The notes under the pieces were generated by a model that had not been told where the DNA came from, made no database searches, and saw nothing but the letters and a program-made list of their open reading frames with translations. A stretch of 64,000 bases of DNA. Origin: Deuterostichococcus epilithicus (lineage: Eukaryota; Chlorophyta; Trebouxiophyceae; Prasiolales; Stichococcaceae). This document shows, one piece after another, positions 34,201 through 45,220 of this stretch. The DNA lies in assembly GCA_033439295.1 (NCBI GenBank), contig JAVTLE010000013.1, forward strand, positions 1,488,001-1,552,000, given 5' to 3'. Numbering within the stretch: the first letter of the stretch is position 1; the number at the start of each line of letters is the position of its first letter. The position numbers and the translations under genes were made by a program.

Positions 34201-35659
34201 ATTGCTGTCCAGGGGCGGACGGAGAGGGGGGGGGGCNCCAGGCTCATGAAATAGCCATCATCCCAGATGTCGCCGGGCAGCTCGCAATAGAAGCGGTGCT
34301 TTTCCATCTGCCACTCCGGAAACTCCTCTCCATACAAGATCCTGAGGCAGCGCGGCGCCATGCCATGAGCCAACAATCGTGGTTTGGCATACAGATGCAC
34401 GAAGTGAGGCATCTCACAGCGGCGCCATCATAGCAGGGTGCTATGCAGGGCAATAGCAGTAGAGCCGGTCAGAACGAAGGCGAGCGACTCACGTGGGGTC
34501 CACTCGGTCGTACTTGTACGTCTCCCAGTCTGTGGCAAAACCCTGCACGGGCACCTGCGCACCGACGACATGCAGTAGTGTGCATCAGACCTGATGCATC
34601 CCCGAAGCAAGGTGGTTCGACAGTCAGCTGGATTTGGTGCCTCCCATACTACTGCAGATCCTCGCTGAGGAACACCCAGTGGGCCAACATCTCGCTTACC
34701 TCCACGATGGCGACCTTGCCGTCCGCCAGCATCGTGATGCGCTTGACGCGCCGGTCCGCCAGCAGCTGCAGCAGCCGCGCGAATGAAATCTGCTGGCTGC
34801 CCGTCGGCGGAAGGATGTCGTCGTAGAAGATGCGGTCGTTCAGCTTGTGCCACACCCGCTTCACGTCCGGGACGCCAAACCCTGCCGCCAGCAACGGCAT
34901 GCCGCCCGCCCCGAGCGCGTCCAGCTGAACCGGGCACAGGTTTGCTGAGTGCTCGTCACACATCGCCAAAGCAATCTGCGGCACTGCTTCCCGATTCGGC
35001 AAGGCCCAGCCGCCAGCACATTTAATGCTGTTTGCGCACGCTCACCTCTGCATCTGTTGGCCACTCTGGCTCCGCCTCATCCGGGTCCCTGCACATATTG
35101 ACCACCAATGAGTCCACCGAGTGAGTCCATGCACTTGCTCGCCGGCTGATGAAACCAGTCAGTACAGCTCCACCACGGCCAAGGAACGGCCGCTTGCCTG
35201 CCGGATGTCGACGCCTCTGGCGGCTCCTCATCCTCCGCCAGGAGCGGCCGCTCAGCGTCCGGCTGCAGGCAGATGCAGACGTCAGGAGGCGTGGTCGGAC
35301 GCGGAAGCCAGCTCGTGATCGCAGCATTCAGGCTGAGAATTTGACGCATCTGCCTGCATGCTGCAGGAATCTCTGCAATCGGCTACTGAGCCAGCATCCG
35401 GCCCTGAGCGGCGGCGCACCTGCTGGCGGTGTTGCGGCTGCTGATGCCGCTGCGCAGCACGAACCGGTCTGCAGAGGCTGGTATGCCTGCATCTGAGGCG
35501 TTTACGAGCCACGGCAATGGCTGGCTGGAGGGATGTGTGCGCTGCAGTCGCGGGGCAACCGAGCCTAGTTGGCTGCCTGCCACCCAGAAGCGGCACTGCT
35601 TGGCCCAAATGGCCACAGGGAGGTGTTGGCAGCATGCACAGCCGCATGAGGCCTGACAT
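28260..35659 (-). CDS. FTSHI: FtsHi, inactive FtsH-like AAA+ protein of the plastid
   Basis: Twenty exons: 35659-35420, 35262-35198, 35088-35046, 34924-34700, 34554-34493, 34341-34239, 33978-33869, 33406-33207, 32739-32624, 32389-32197, 31960-31842, 31655-31530, 31350-31207, 30920-30687, 30434-30255, 29886-29764, 29458-29331, 29082-28971, 28766-28563, 28430-28260. About 965 residues. An 80-residue Arg/Ala/Thr-rich first exon resembles a plastid transit peptide. One membrane span ([20 protein letters not shown]) precedes the AAA domain, with Walker A GPPGTGKT, Walker B IVFIDEID and [23 protein letters not shown] intact. Where active FtsH has HEAGH this protein has SAARA ([10 protein letters not shown]), so the zinc protease site is gone, as in plant FtsHi proteins, which work in a plastid import-motor or assembly complex. 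The intron after 35198 has a GCAAGC donor. The FtsHi subtype is not assigned. Confidence 0.9.
33378..33510 (-). repeat. Duplicated 5' edge of FtsHi exon 33406-33207
   Basis: Plus-strand GCCGCGCGTACTGGTTCAGC at 33378 recurs as GCCGCGCGTGCTGCTTCAGT at 33471, offset 93 bases, on the upstream (intronic) side of the exon. The repeated unit spans the acceptor; in the copy the AG is lost (CAG to CAC). Confidence 0.85.
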
Positions 35660-36098
35660 ATGCGGTCCCGAAAGCTCACATCGCTGTTTGCATGTCACCG
35701 GAAAGTCGATCCCAAATTGATCGCCCCAGAGCAAGGTGCTGATGACAGCTCGATTGAGATGGATGTTCGACGTTCCTACTGCACATTCGGAAGTGGAAGT
35801 TCGCAGATGAGCTGGCGAGGCCAGCGGCGGTGAGGATAGCTAAACCCGGAAGAAGCTGGGTCGCGCTGTGCCAACTCTGGACACGCGTGCAACTTGCTCG
35901 TCATACATGCCAACTCTTATGAGAGCTCATCAATGGTTGCAGCCACCGGTCAGCAGTTTGAGCTTCCAAAATTGGCATCCCGCTGAGTGTCGGAAACCGG
36001 TTGGCGCTGGTCTTAGTTGCTGTTAGGCAGGGTTGTGTCGATCTCTGAGTCCACACTGAACTGTTGAGTCCACACTGAACTGTTGCCTACTCCTAGTC
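35660..36098. other. Divergent FtsHi/TraB promoter region
   Basis: Shared 5' region of FtsHi (-) and the TraB gene (+). Contains a 19-bp direct repeat close to the TraB start and nothing else I can name. Confidence 0.55.
36047..36084. repeat. 19-bp perfect direct repeat
   Basis: GAGTCCACACTGAACTGTT occurs twice head to tail, ending 15 bases before the TraB start codon. A role in transcription or in the 5' leader is possible but untested. Confidence 0.85.
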
Positions 36099-38253
36099 AT
36101 GCTCCGAATTGGTCTACCAATGCAGTTTGGCCAGGCGCTGCACATGCGCGCGCCGGCGCTGCGGTTGTGCAGGGGCGTAAACCAGCCAGCCGCAGCCAGA
36201 TGTGTCCACACAGTCTCCCTGCTGGACTTCAGTGCGGCGGGCCCGGCCATCCGGCCGTCCGCCTCCCGCCGGCAGGCCTGGCAAGTGGCCGCGGTGGTCG
36301 GCCCAACTGCCAGACAAATTCACTTGGCAGCCGCGGGCATAGGTCCTGCCGCCAGACAGTTCAGCACAGCGCCCTTTCCGTCACAATTCAGCAGCGTGGG
36401 CAGCCCGGAGACGACCACGTACCTGCGCAATATTCAAAATGGAGCGGAAATCTTTGTTGTGGGTGAGAGGCACTGAATCAGCAAGCGCACATAGCAAATT
36501 GCATGAGCCCGACAGGGACAAAGAGGATGGAACTTGAGCACGATGCCCTTTCGGACATGTGTAGTCGTGACTTGTGTAGGAACGGCGCACGTGTCAAAAG
36601 CCTCGGCAGATGAAGTGCGGCAATTGATCCGTCTGGTACAGGTGAGGTTGGTCCTTAAAGTCCTCGACCTGCTGTGGTGGCCATCGCTGCTGACATTCAT
36701 CCGCACCTCGTCTGCCCCTGAAGCGTCTCAAACCGCCATTTGCTGTGCTGCAGCCTGAGACAGTGCTGGTGGAACTGGATGAGGGACGGGCGGCGCGCCT
36801 GCAGAATGGCCAGAGCGCCTCGCTGTTCGAATTCCTCAGAGTGAGCCTCGCACGCCTGTGCAGTCGGTCCAACAGTCGTTCCAGCATGCTGCAGTCGTCG
36901 GTCACACAGGTGTTGCAACACAGTCGCACTCGGAATGCAAAGCTCCGGGAAAGCTGACTCTTTGGACCTGCCGCGTGCAGACACACCTGTTGGGCATCGT
37001 TGTTCCGGGGAAACGCTGGGGTGCAAGCGTCATTAAGTTTGGCGTCGGGGGCATGTACCAGGTCATGCGCATGGTGGGCCTGGAGCCAGGTGCGTCGGCT
37101 GGGGGGGATTCACATGCACAACGGCGAGCGTTGAATCGCTATCGAGGCCCGAAGCAGAAATCCGGCATACGCCAGAACTTCTGAAGAATTTCTGCAGCCT
37201 GCAAGCCGCACCAGTGCAACATGCTCTTCAGGCGGTGAGTTCAAGGCAGCGATGGAGGAGGCACGCGCGGTGCGTGCCCGCATCGTCTTTGGCGACCGGC
37301 CGGTGGACGTCACCAGCGAGCGCATCGCGGCCAACATGGGCTTCCAGGTGGGAGGCTGCATTCCGCAGGCTGATTCGTGCTTGAGAGTCACCCTGTGAAC
37401 CCCTGAGAGAAGCCAGCACAAGCTACGCCCAGATCGATCACGACGTGCTCAGGCATGCAGGTGGATGCGTCGGGGCTGATGTATGCCCGGGCACTGCGCT
37501 GATATGTTTGAACCTGGTCAAGCAGCACAGTCAGTGTGAGCTCACGCCACGGGGTCCTGTCGTTGCGCTGCAGGACGTCGTCCGCTTGTTCGTTGCGTCG
37601 CCGCCCTCATCTGAGGATGACGAGCCGCCTGAGAAAGGCGGCAGCGGCTCTACTGCAGCCGGCGGCCCGCAGCAGGGGCGGCCGGGCATGGAGGGCCGCG
37701 TCGAGGCCCTGAAGACGCGCAAGGCGGCGACAGCCATGCGGCAGCGCATGCGGCAGATCAACCCGAAGCTGGCGGCAGTCCTGGTGGACGAGCGGGATGA
37801 GGTGCGCGCGGTGTCCAGCCTCGGCAGAAATCACTCACGCCTGTCATGTCTCGTTTGCTTTGGTGCCTGGTGGTCGGCAGCCTTGCCAGATACCAGTGCG
37901 CACGGTACACGTCAGGCCTGCCTACCGTTCAGCTCATGTGGCTTTCCTCTCGTGTGCTGTGCAGTACATGGTGCAGCAGCTACGGCGACTGACCGGCAAG
38001 GTGAAACTCTCCTTCTGGCTTTGCAGCGGGAAATGTTGCCATGGTGTCTGCCAGATGATCCACGAGCGAGCGCTGGGTGCACGGCAGAAACCTTGCCGTC
38101 TGCATGTGTGCCCGTCCTTTACTGTGCGGTGTGAGAGCATGACGAGGCGACCTATGAATAACCGCTGTGGTGCACATGCAGGTGGTCGCCGTCGTTGGCC
38201 TCGCTCACCTGGATGGCATTGAAGAGAAGTGGCAGCAGTCAAACGCTGACTGA
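36099..38253 (+). CDS. TraB family protein, probably mitochondrial
   Basis: Eight exons: 36099-36462, 36580-36641, 36754-36840, 36981-37089, 37232-37347, 37574-37801, 37965-38000, 38182-38253, all in phase, about 357 residues. The first 110 residues are rich in Arg, Ser and Ala with few acidic residues and include RQFSTAPFPSQFSS, typical of a mitochondrial presequence. The TraB domain follows: EIFVVGTAHVSKASADEVRQ, then PETVLVELDEGRAARL, the GDRPVDVTSERIAANM segment, ERDEYMVQQLRR and the closing VVAVVGLAHLDGIEEKW. The two G-x-A-H motifs are the family's conserved sites. In animals and plants relatives sit on the mitochondrial outer membrane; the biochemical activity is unsettled. A low-complexity Ser/Gly/Glu insert lies in exon 37574-37801. 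Confidence 0.9.
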
Positions 38254-38782
38254 TCTGCATGAGCAGCGTGCGAAGTTGTGAAGTAGGGTCTGAGATTGAG
38301 TGAGATCTGACAGCGTGGTATCGCCTGGTGACATGAGCATCATGGGCAAGGAGATGGATCTCAAACATTCGCTACCAATATAAGCATCGCGCGCGCTCTG
38401 TTTGTGGCAGAATGTCCGCCAGCGCAAGATCGCTCAGCACAAATGGCGAAGAGCATCACTTCCGGCGATGAAGGCCTTCCTCACAGAGAAACAGGGAACC
38501 ATAAAGAGACAGAGAACTACATCCACATGGTGGGGTGCGACCCCAAGAGCTGACCGTGCCTCCATCTTCCAGCACGCCCACCCAAAGCACCGCACTGTGT
38601 CGTCTTCCTCTGTCCCCAAGCCCACGTTTGCCGGTAGCAGCAGCTGCTGAAACCGCGCCAGCTTTGCGCGGCGTCAGCGCAGGACTGCGCCGCAAGCTTG
38701 GCCGTCCGCCTGGCGCCCGGTGCCGGGCACGATGTTGTAAACGGCGCGGCCACCCGTTGGCTCGGCACCAAACGCCGCAGGC
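38254..38782. other. Convergent 3' region, TraB/MTRR
   Basis: No coding frame with family support. A plus-strand TGTAA near 38736 is too far from the TraB stop to assign. Confidence 0.55.
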
Positions 38783-41700
38783 TCACGACCAGATGTCGCG
38801 CACGTAGCGCTGCTGCGTCGCCATCTGGGCCAGCGTGTTGGCCGCCTCGCTAGCGGACAGCCCGCCGTGCTCTGCTAGGATGTCCAGCAGTGCCGCCTGC
38901 AGGAGAATGGGAGCACAGTGCTCCTTGGTTTGGGGCACAATCGGCACATTCTGCGATTTACGATAGACCAGCATTGCCGGATCATTCATGACATTGGAGC
39001 GCACCCTCAAGGTGCCCTTCTCAGTGGATCGCTTGTCATGGGTGCCGGCAGATGCATTGATGGACCAGCCTGAGCAGTGTGCTGAGCCACCAAGGGTCGT
39101 TGCAGGCTTGCCTGCACATCGCGCGCCATGGCTGCGCCGTCGCCGCACACGAACAGGGAGCCGCCCTGCTGCAGCAGCAGCGGCGCCAGCGCTGCGCCCT
39201 GCTGCCGCATGAGGTGCTGCACATACACCTTCTCTGCCTGCGGGTTTTGGGTAACAACAAAGTTAACAGGCGGAACACTTTGAAAGTCAACTCAGCGACA
39301 GGATTGGATCCGAGCAAGGTTCCTGTGGCATCCGGCCGAACCTCCAGTAGCCCCGGATGTGCAATGGCTGCGCGTGAAGGCGAGTGTGGCCGGTATGCTG
39401 ACATTCGTTGCCATCAGAACAAGCAATGGAGCTGGACCTCCGAAGCAGGTTGGGGGTGGAAATGTGCAGGACTGCACACCTGGGCCCGTGAGTAGGCGAC
39501 GTGCAGCTTTGACAGCGTGCCGTCGGTGGCAAAGGTCTCAAATTCTTCACGATACAGGAAGTCCTCGTCCTGGCGGCGGCAGCCGAAGAACAGCCATGCC
39601 TCGCCGGGCGAGCCATGGAACTCCCGCAGCTGCTGCCGCCGGTGCTGCAGGAAGCCCCTGCAGAGGCGCAGTGCCGCTCTTTTAGGTCGCAGTGCTTTGG
39701 AAGCTCAAATCGGTGGCCGCATGCACATGGCCCCCCAGCGCTGCCCAGTGCTGTAGCCACACCAGGCAGGCGAGACCACCTCGGCAGCTGCGTTCCATCC
39801 TCCGGCCATACCATGCAGGTTGCAAAACAACCACAGCTCTCTGATGCTGGGTGACGATGAGGATCGCCAAAGCATGCCCTTGCCTCCCTACCTGAAGGGC
39901 GCAACACCAGTGCCGGGCCCGACAAAGATGACCGGCTTGCTGAGGTCCTGCGGCGGGCGGAAGGCGCCGCCGCCACGCAGGAAGACCTGCGGAGGGAGGT
40001 GTGGCCCATGTTTGTGCAGCTCGACCGTCAGTGCAAGAGGAAACGAATCCCGAAGAAACGGCGCTCCAGGAGCTGGCTGCAGGATGCAGGCAAACAGGGA
40101 GCCCAGTCACAAGGGGGGTTGGCACCGCAGCCAGACAGGGTTTCTGAAGCGGGCATGCGCCGGAGTTGTGAGACAATGTGCAAACTCATCGCTCGCATTA
40201 ATGATGTGCCACAAGGACACACATTCGGCGAAGGCGCACCGGCAGGCGTTGGACATCTGCAGAGGCCTTGTGCAGCGCGGGGTCGGGAGGCGTGCCGGGG
40301 GTCGCCAGCGGCGCGGCCAGGCGGTCCAGCCAGGTGGTAGCCACGCCGCGCTTGAGCCCATGGGGGGTCTCCATCCTGACGACTGAAAACGCCACGTCCA
40401 CCTGGAGACACCATGGAGCAAATGGGAAGGCGAAGCACACCAGACGTTGTCCTGTGTCCTCCCGCAGAACCGAATGCCACAGGGGGCGGCTGCAGTGCGC
40501 CGTGGTTACGCAGCAGAGCCATGTTGCCAGCGTTGACGATGAGGCCGGTTGCCGAAAGTCCTGTAGGGTTAGCCGCAGGCACCATTGTCGCGACCACCTC
40601 GACACCCAGTCGTCGACAAACAACTGGCAGGACTTCCTCCAGAGGGCCGAGCTAAGTTCGGACAGAAGTCGCTCAACATGAGGAGGTCATTCAAACCCAC
40701 GACAATCCCCAAAACCTAACCCCAGGCACCTGGTCAGGCGCCGCAAGCGGCGAGGAGGCAATGGAGTACAGCCGTGGCGCCAGCGCCGGCAGCGCGTCCA
40801 GAAGAGCGTCCAGTGGCGGGTCGCAGCTGGGAAACTGCCGCAGCAGGTCGAGCAACGACGCTTGGCCATCGCGGACCTCGGCGTTGTAGGCGTCGCGGCC
40901 GCCGCGGGAGGACAGGTGCAGGAGTTTGCGCTTCTCGCCGGGCGCTGAGCAGTGCTCGCCCAGCAGCCGCAGCAGCAACTTGCGCGGCGTGCCTGTCAGG
41001 TCGCATCCCCGCTGCACCAACGCAGCAGACACGGTGACGCGGTCACAGCTCCAAAATTTGCCGCCAGCATTGGGTGGCTGTTGTCTTATACATGCTTCAC
41101 GTGCGGCTCTGTGCGGGGCGGGAGACTGAAGCGATCAGCCGACAGCTGCGACGCTGACAGCCAGGTCGTGACGGTGCCTGACATCCCAACCAGACAGAGG
41201 GTGCGTGTGCAGGCTCGCTGAGGCCAGGGCGCACCAGCAGCGCGGTGCGCAGGGTGCAGGGCCAGCCCAGGTGCTCGAGCAGGTGGCTGCCCGAGGCGCC
41301 GTCGCCGCCCTCTGCCCCCGCCGCGGGCTCCACGCTGAACGCGCGGCCGCCGCCGGCTCCCAGACGTTCCAGCAGCGCATCCACCAGCGACTCGTCGTTC
41401 TGGCGCAACCAAACACACAAGAATGTGAGGTTCCATCCATAGCAAGCAGCTGCAGCGATGTCTGGAGGGGTGGGGAGGTGCTTCGGCTGCGGCGGCTCCC
41501 AGCAGCAACACCAGCAGCCCAGGTCGCCGCTGGCCCGTACGAGGCGAGATCTCAGCACAGAGCTGCTCTGCAGGCCGCGCTGATGCGATGGTGCCTTGCA
41601 TGCAGTTGCAGATCCACAGCGCCCTGCCACTCGCTGCGGTGAGGACAGGACCTCCTGTGACAGAACGGTACGGTCAGCCCACCTGCACGACAATGCCGAT

Positions 41701-43840
41701 GGAGTCGCCCGGGTTGTAGCGCATGCCGCTGTCGGCGATGTCGACGCCAATGTGCAGCACCTGCGCCGTGCACGTCCAAGCTCACAAAACACCACCTCCA
41801 GCGACAGACATCCGGCATCGGCCGCATAGGTCGTGCACAGCCGCTGGCTCTGCGCTGCCAGCCCACATGCTCGGGCATGGTTCTCCTTCAGGCAGGGCGG
41901 TGCTCCAATTGCTTGAAGCACCGGATTGCATCAGGAGCAGAGAGCAGGAGGCAGGAGTCGCGCGTAAGCCGCGCACCCGGCGGTCGCTGTTGGGCGACGT
42001 CATGACGGCCGCCTGGCGCAGCGCCGCCCAGAAGGGTGCCTCCTTGGAGTAAAGCCCCGCGGCGTCGCGGTAGCCCAGCTCCGCCTCCGTGGGGTGCGCC
42101 CGCTCCGCAGAGGCCACCTGCCCAGGGACACGCATGCAGGCTGAGAGACGCGGGCGCACGCCCGAGAGTCGCTTATTAGGCAAACCCCATGCCGCCGGAA
42201 TGATGGGCGTCGTGAGACACCAACTCCAGCTGTAAGAGCCGTGCCGGCAGAGGATACTGCTCGTTTCGAGAGTGTCGAGACAGCGGAGCAACGTTCTTGA
42301 AGACTGCACCATCAGGGCGACAGCTTGGCACCTGCGCAGCGGCGCCGGCGTCCTGCTCCCACACGAGGCGCACGCGACATGCCGGCAGTGGCGGCACGCC
42401 CTCCAGCGCCGCCTCGCCCGCCAATTCCTCCGGTGGCGCAGCCGCGCTGCCGCCCTGAGCAGCGCCCGCGGCGTCCGGCTTGGCGGCGCCGTTCTGTAGC
42501 ACTGGCTTGGCCTGCCAACGAAGGCAAACGATGCCGTGACGAGCAGCACTACATCAACACGCCCTCATGAGCAAACTTCTCGCTGGCTGGTGTACCTCCT
42601 ACATAACAGAGGAGGGAGCATGAATTCGACACTCGTAAGCGCACCTGCGAGTCGCCGCCGCCAGGCAGGCGCGATGCCATCTGCTGCTGTAGCTCCGACC
42701 ACAGGCCATCAGTCCACGCGTCTATGGAGTCCTCCAGACCGTCCACCTCATCGCAGTCCAGCGCCTGCAACAATGCACACCCATGTTGACAGATGCAGCG
42801 CCAGAGTGTCCGATCTTTGTTCGAGAACCCAAAGCTGCGGCATGAGCAGAAAGCAGCCCAATGGTTCGAGCTCTGGACGGCATGTCTCAGAGGTCAGAGG
42901 AGGGTGTGTCGGAGACGGAACAGGTCCAATGCTCCACCGACAACAACGGCATGCGTCGCTGCCAATAGCTGATCGTCTCAGAAACAAGAACAAGCGAAAC
43001 TTTGAAATGCTATGCGCTCACCTTGTAGAAGGGCGTGGCGCCCAGCTCGGCAAAGCGGTTGCGGAAGGTGCGCGGCACCTTGCAGAACTGGGTGTAGTTG
43101 GAGTCGCCCAGCCCCAGCACCGTGATGCTGATGCCAGCAAGCTGCCCCTTTTCCTGCGCCCGGCGCCTGCATTGGCAGCATCGAGAAAGCATGAGCGCGA
43201 CGGGCCCACAGCGGTCGAGGTGCGCATCTCTACCTCCGCCAGAGCAGGAGGCAAGCCTACGAGCGGTTCCTCGGCCAGTGGGGTGCTTGAGGCGCGCCAC
43301 GCGTGCAGGAACCTCCGAAAACAATGCTGGACGCACTTCATGGTGACGTAGAACTTGGCGGCATTGTCCGGCGCGTCGCCGTCGCCAGTGGAGGAGGCGA
43401 CCAGCACGATGACCGGAGTCTTCTCAGGCGACAGGCCCTCCCACCCCAGCTCGTTGCACGACATCACCTGCGGGCCGCGCAGGAGTGGTGTTTTATTTCA
43501 AGACCTCATGCTGCGTGGCGGCGCGGCCAGCTGGAAGGCCAGGCCGCTCAGCACATGACACCTTGGCAGATGGGGGGTTTATCCCCGATGCAACTTCGTC
43601 TTGGCCGGTACCATCCTGCGCACAGCAGCCCGGAGTCGTGTAGCACTGGTTGGACGCACGCGCACCCGTGACTTTACGTTGTGCTCCGCGGAGGCGGCCT
43701 GGATGGAGCGCGCCACCTCCTGTGCGGTGCCCGTCTGCGATGCGTACAGGACTGTGACCTCCGGCTGCACCGCCTTCTGTGCCTTCTGCGCCTGCGCCCG
43801 CTGCGCCCTGCACGCGGCAGGCAGCTGCTGCTTCAACACT
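38783..43840 (-). CDS. MTRR: Methionine synthase reductase-like diflavin reductase
   Basis: MTRR passes electrons from NADPH through FAD and FMN to reactivate B12-dependent methionine synthase. Fourteen exons: about 43840-43678, 43467-43337, 43166-43022, 42764-42645, 42511-42332, 42117-41977, 41760-41683, 41399-41235, 41011-40730, 40401-40267, 39986-39892, 39657-39480, 39237-39112, 38896-38783. About 685 residues (human MTRR 698). FMN domain: [35 protein letters not shown] and [12 protein letters not shown] hinge follows, then FAD motifs RLYSIASSP and [14 protein letters not shown] motifs [14 protein letters not shown] and [14 protein letters not shown], and the ending RYVRDIWS. GLGDSxYTxFC, the LWSEL element and the CTLRT step fit MTRR better than P450 reductase or Tah18. 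The donor at 39111 is GCAAGC; the end at 40267 may instead be 40252. Ns at 43841-43846 hide the start. Confidence 0.87.
40707..40723. repeat. Telomere-like CCCTAA-related motif in MTRR intron
   Basis: CCCCAAAACCTAACCCC lies just inside the intron after exon 41011-40730, with its G-rich form on the MTRR coding strand. Similar motifs occur in eIF5B introns. Confidence 0.45.
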
Positions 43841-43846
43841 NCGNNN
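43841..43846. other. Ambiguous bases at MTRR 5' end
   Basis: N at 43841 and NNN at 43844-43846 beside a G run. The gap breaks the frame between a possible upstream ATG and the first FMN-domain exon, so the MTRR N-terminus cannot be read here. Other single Ns are at 34237 (the T of an FtsHi splice donor), 53854 and 53881 (TAF7 last exon). Confidence 0.95.
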
Positions 43847-43992
43847 GGGGGGATGTAAACGTAAGAACCGCTGTGCAGTCGTCCATGTTCGATGTAAAAT
43901 TGGCAAGTTTTTTGGTGTTACCATCACGCCCAGAAGTCTACCGAGGTGGCTATGCTGTCTGCTAGGTGAGCAGAGAACGGCCCCAAGCTCAC

Positions 43993-44850
43993 TCACTTGA
44001 GGCGCGCCAGAATCGCTGCGCCGCCGGCAGCCGGCCGGCCGGCAGATGCAGGCGCTGCCGCAGCCGGTACAGCCTGCGGCACCGCCTGCTGCTGCTGCAA
44101 CGCCGGCGGCGGGGCCGGATTGCCGTTTGATGTGGACCAGGTAGAGCCCGACTGCGACGTGATGGTCTGCGTGCGGGGCGCCTCGCCATTCACGACGACG
44201 GTGTGGCTGCTCGTGCTGGTGTGGCTGCTCGTGCCCGACCTCGTGTTGGTCGTGAGCGGCTTCCGTGCTTCTGGCGCCGGCGCTGCCACCTGCTGATGGT
44301 GCTGCTGCTGCAGCGGCGGCGCTGTCGGCTGGCTGCTCTGCGCAACACCCTGTGCATCTGCTCCGGCTGAAAACGCCGCTTGGGCCGAGGCTCCGTCCGA
44401 CGTAGCTGGCTGCCTGAGCTCGTCCGCGACTGCACCGTCCTGCTCCGCCACGAGCCCAGCAGGCGCAGCTGAGCCGCCGGCGCTGTCGCTGGCAGCGTCA
44501 ACCTGCACCCGCGGCCCGCTGCTGCCGGTGTTTGACTGCGCATCGCTTGCAGGCTGGGGGGCAGCCCGCGCGCCTGCGGCAGCTGTGTGGCTCTGGCTGC
44601 TGGGCATTTCATGCGGCAAATCTCTGCTGGAGGACTTGCGTGGCAGCTCCTGCAGCTGCACTGTAGAGGCGGCCGGTGTGTCCTTCTTCAGGACCGCTGC
44701 CGCGAGGCCGCCCACTGCAACGATGCCCGCCAACACCAAGAACGCCGAGGGAAAGGCCAGGAGGCCGAGCAGCACGGAAATGACTCCGACGATGAGCATC
44801 AGAGCACCATTTGAAGAGAGCTCCCCAGCGGCCGGCTGGGAGTCTGCCAT
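43993..44850 (-). CDS. Unrecognised membrane protein with Ala/Ser/Gln-rich tail
   Basis: I do not recognise the family. A single-exon frame of 285 residues from the ATG of MADSQPAAGEL; an upstream in-frame ATG at 45066 would add 72 residues, but that stretch has the composition of a leader. Residues about 15-60 form two closely spaced membrane spans (ALMLIVGVISVLLGLL and FLVLAGIVAVGGLAAAVL). The rest is low complexity, Ala, Ser, Pro and Gln rich, with an internal repeat TSSHT-STSSHT and a more ordered patch VVVNGEAPRTQTITSQSGS. It lies about 150 bases upstream of MTRR on the same strand and is divergent from MMAB across about 370 bases. Confidence 0.6.
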   Translation of the reverse strand: MADSQPAAGELSSNGALMLIVGVISVLLGLLAFPSAFLVLAGIVAVGGLAAAVLKKDTPAASTVQLQELPRKSSSRDLPHEMPSSQSHTAAAGARAAPQPASDAQSNTGSSGPRVQVDAASDSAGGSAAPAGLVAEQDGAVADELRQPATSDGASAQAAFSAGADAQGVAQSSQPTAPPLQQQHHQQVAAPAPEARKPLTTNTRSGTSSHTSTSSHTVVVNGEAPRTQTITSQSGSTWSTSNGNPAPPPALQQQQAVPQAVPAAAAPASAGRPAAGGAAILARLK

Positions 44851-45220
44851 CTCGTCGGAGGGACGTGGCCAATCACAGCGTTCGCACGCTTGATACACTT
44901 TCTGTGAGACGGTCGCAGATGGGTGCGCTAGTCTGAGATGTATAACATGCTTCAATGCTGGATCTGTAACAGCATTGTGCCAGAAATTTGCTGTTTGCGC
45001 TCGTCCATCACGAGCCGCTCGTACAGCTTCATGCACATTTTTGACCACTGCTGACAACCGCGACATACCATTACAAACTATCTAACAGCTTTCGCTACAG
45101 GGAAAGAGCATCAGCAGCCTTGGGAACATCGACGCGACGTCCTAGCCATGTGAGTGCGCATGCCGTGTGACTGCTGCACTCGTTGAAGGTTCATGCATCC
45201 GTGATCCATATGCAGGAGCT

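Noticed and set aside
38783-43840. P450 reductase or Tah18-type diflavin reductase
   Set aside because: The YTQFC motif after GLGDSN, the LWSEL element and the CTLRT segment with a long connecting region fit methionine synthase reductase better.
44851-45066. A 72-residue N-terminal extension of the membrane protein
   Set aside because: Composition is leader-like and unlike the rest of the protein; kept only as an alternative start.
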